A stretch of DNA of 39,703 bases from an uncultured Faecalibacterium sp. Lineage in GTDB: Bacteria > Bacillota > Clostridia > Oscillospirales > Ruminococcaceae. Below the pieces are notes generated by a model. That model was not told the origin of the DNA. It did no database searches and saw only the letters and a list, made by a program, of their open reading frames with translations. Positions 39,494-39,703 of this stretch are shown in pieces. Both the position numbers and the translations under genes were made by a program. Location: positions 1 through 39,703 of the forward strand of contig CALDNF010000184.1 of the NCBI GenBank assembly GCA_937917475.1. Direction: 5' to 3'. Numbering within the stretch: position 1 is the stretch's first letter; the number at the start of each line of letters is the position of its first letter.

Positions 39494-39533
39494 AACAAAA
39501 GCCGCCCCTCCGGCAGCAGGGCCGAAGGGGCGG
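39494..39533 (-). terminator. Terminator of the phosphofructokinase gene
   Basis: CCGCCCCT (39502-39509) pairs with AGGGGCGG (39526-39533), extended by CGGC/GCCG inside. On the minus strand the stem is followed by CTTTTGTTTTC. Confidence 0.85.
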
Positions 39534-39554
39534 GAAAATCTCGGAAAGGAGAGA

Positions 39555-39703
39555 TCATTTCTTCATGTAGATGTGGTGGGGCAGACCTGCGATGTAGAGG
39601 GGGGTCAGCTCAGCCTGAATCAGCGGACGAGCGTAATCCAGAAACTCTTCTGTCATCTGGGGGTGGTTCTCGTTCATCCAGCTCAGGGGCACCTTCTTCT
39701 CAA
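39555..39703 (-). CDS. C-terminal end of a phosphofructokinase, probably the PPi-linked type (partial)
   Basis: The last 49 codons are inside the window and end at TGA (39557-39555). The readable tail includes KKVPLSWMNENHPQMTEEFLDYARPLIQAE and LTPLYIAGLPHHIYMKK. The pattern VPxxWxNExxxxxTxEFxxYxRPLIxxE...YxxGLPxHxxxxK is the usual end of clostridial and Bacteroides pyrophosphate-type 6-phosphofructokinases. The rest of the gene lies outside the window. A terminator follows the stop. Confidence 0.7.
   Translation of the reverse strand, partial: EKKVPLSWMNENHPQMTEEFLDYARPLIQAELTPLYIAGLPHHIYMKK

Overview
The window looks like a chromosomal segment of a Faecalibacterium-type gut anaerobe (Oscillospiraceae, Bacillota). 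The basis is moderately high GC coding DNA, AGGAGG-type ribosome binding sites, bacillar promoters, TRAP, GPH and PTS carbohydrate uptake genes, InlB/BspA-like surface proteins, and short palindromic CTCCCTC...GAGGGAGCC repeats that I associate from memory with Faecalibacterium genomes. The genus is an inference. No rRNA, tRNA, CRISPR array, phage or insertion sequence was seen.

Layout. 1-55: start of a minus-strand gene, probably phosphate acetyltransferase. 245-4417: a plus-strand nucleic-acid group (family 4 uracil-DNA glycosylase, a P-loop ATPase, and a Rad3/DinG-type helicase with an N-terminal PD-(D/E)XK nuclease-like domain) whose last codons lie in a palindromic repeat. 4354-4665: three such repeats. 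4679-6624: a secreted leucine-rich-repeat/InlB surface protein on the minus strand, broken by an in-frame TAG. It sits behind a strong promoter with a G8 spacer tract, a cyclic-di-GMP-I riboswitch and a terminator. 6781-13325: a YesM/YesN-type two-component system, a complete TRAP transporter (dctPQM) and, after a terminator, a second orphan DctP.

13353-18499: an AraC regulator divergent from a three-gene operon (GPH symporter, cinnamoyl-esterase-like hydrolase, Fe-S flavin enoate reductase), which reads like uptake, de-esterification and reduction of an unsaturated ester. 18593-22989: a sucrose-type operon (PTS EIIBC, amylosucrase-like GH13, LacI regulator). 23267-24100: a HAD phosphatase whose promoter shares a 14-bp motif with the PTS promoter. 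24287-25162: a metallo-beta-lactamase-fold hydrolase.

25338-33409: an OmpR-type two-component system followed by an adaptor-ATPase-permease exporter and an SLH-domain exoprotein; the two promoters share a direct-repeat box. 33603-36834: a second large surface protein with predicted beta-helix repeats, a small InlB-repeat membrane protein and a small double-glycine-leader peptide. 36958-39357: a DUF1846 protein and a YoaK/DUF1275 membrane protein. 39555-39703: the C-terminal end of a phosphofructokinase.

The most unusual points are the multilayer control of the broken surface protein, the double-glycine peptide paired with a mini-InlB membrane protein, the two shared operator motifs, the PTS/amylosucrase pairing and the esterase/enoate-reductase operon.
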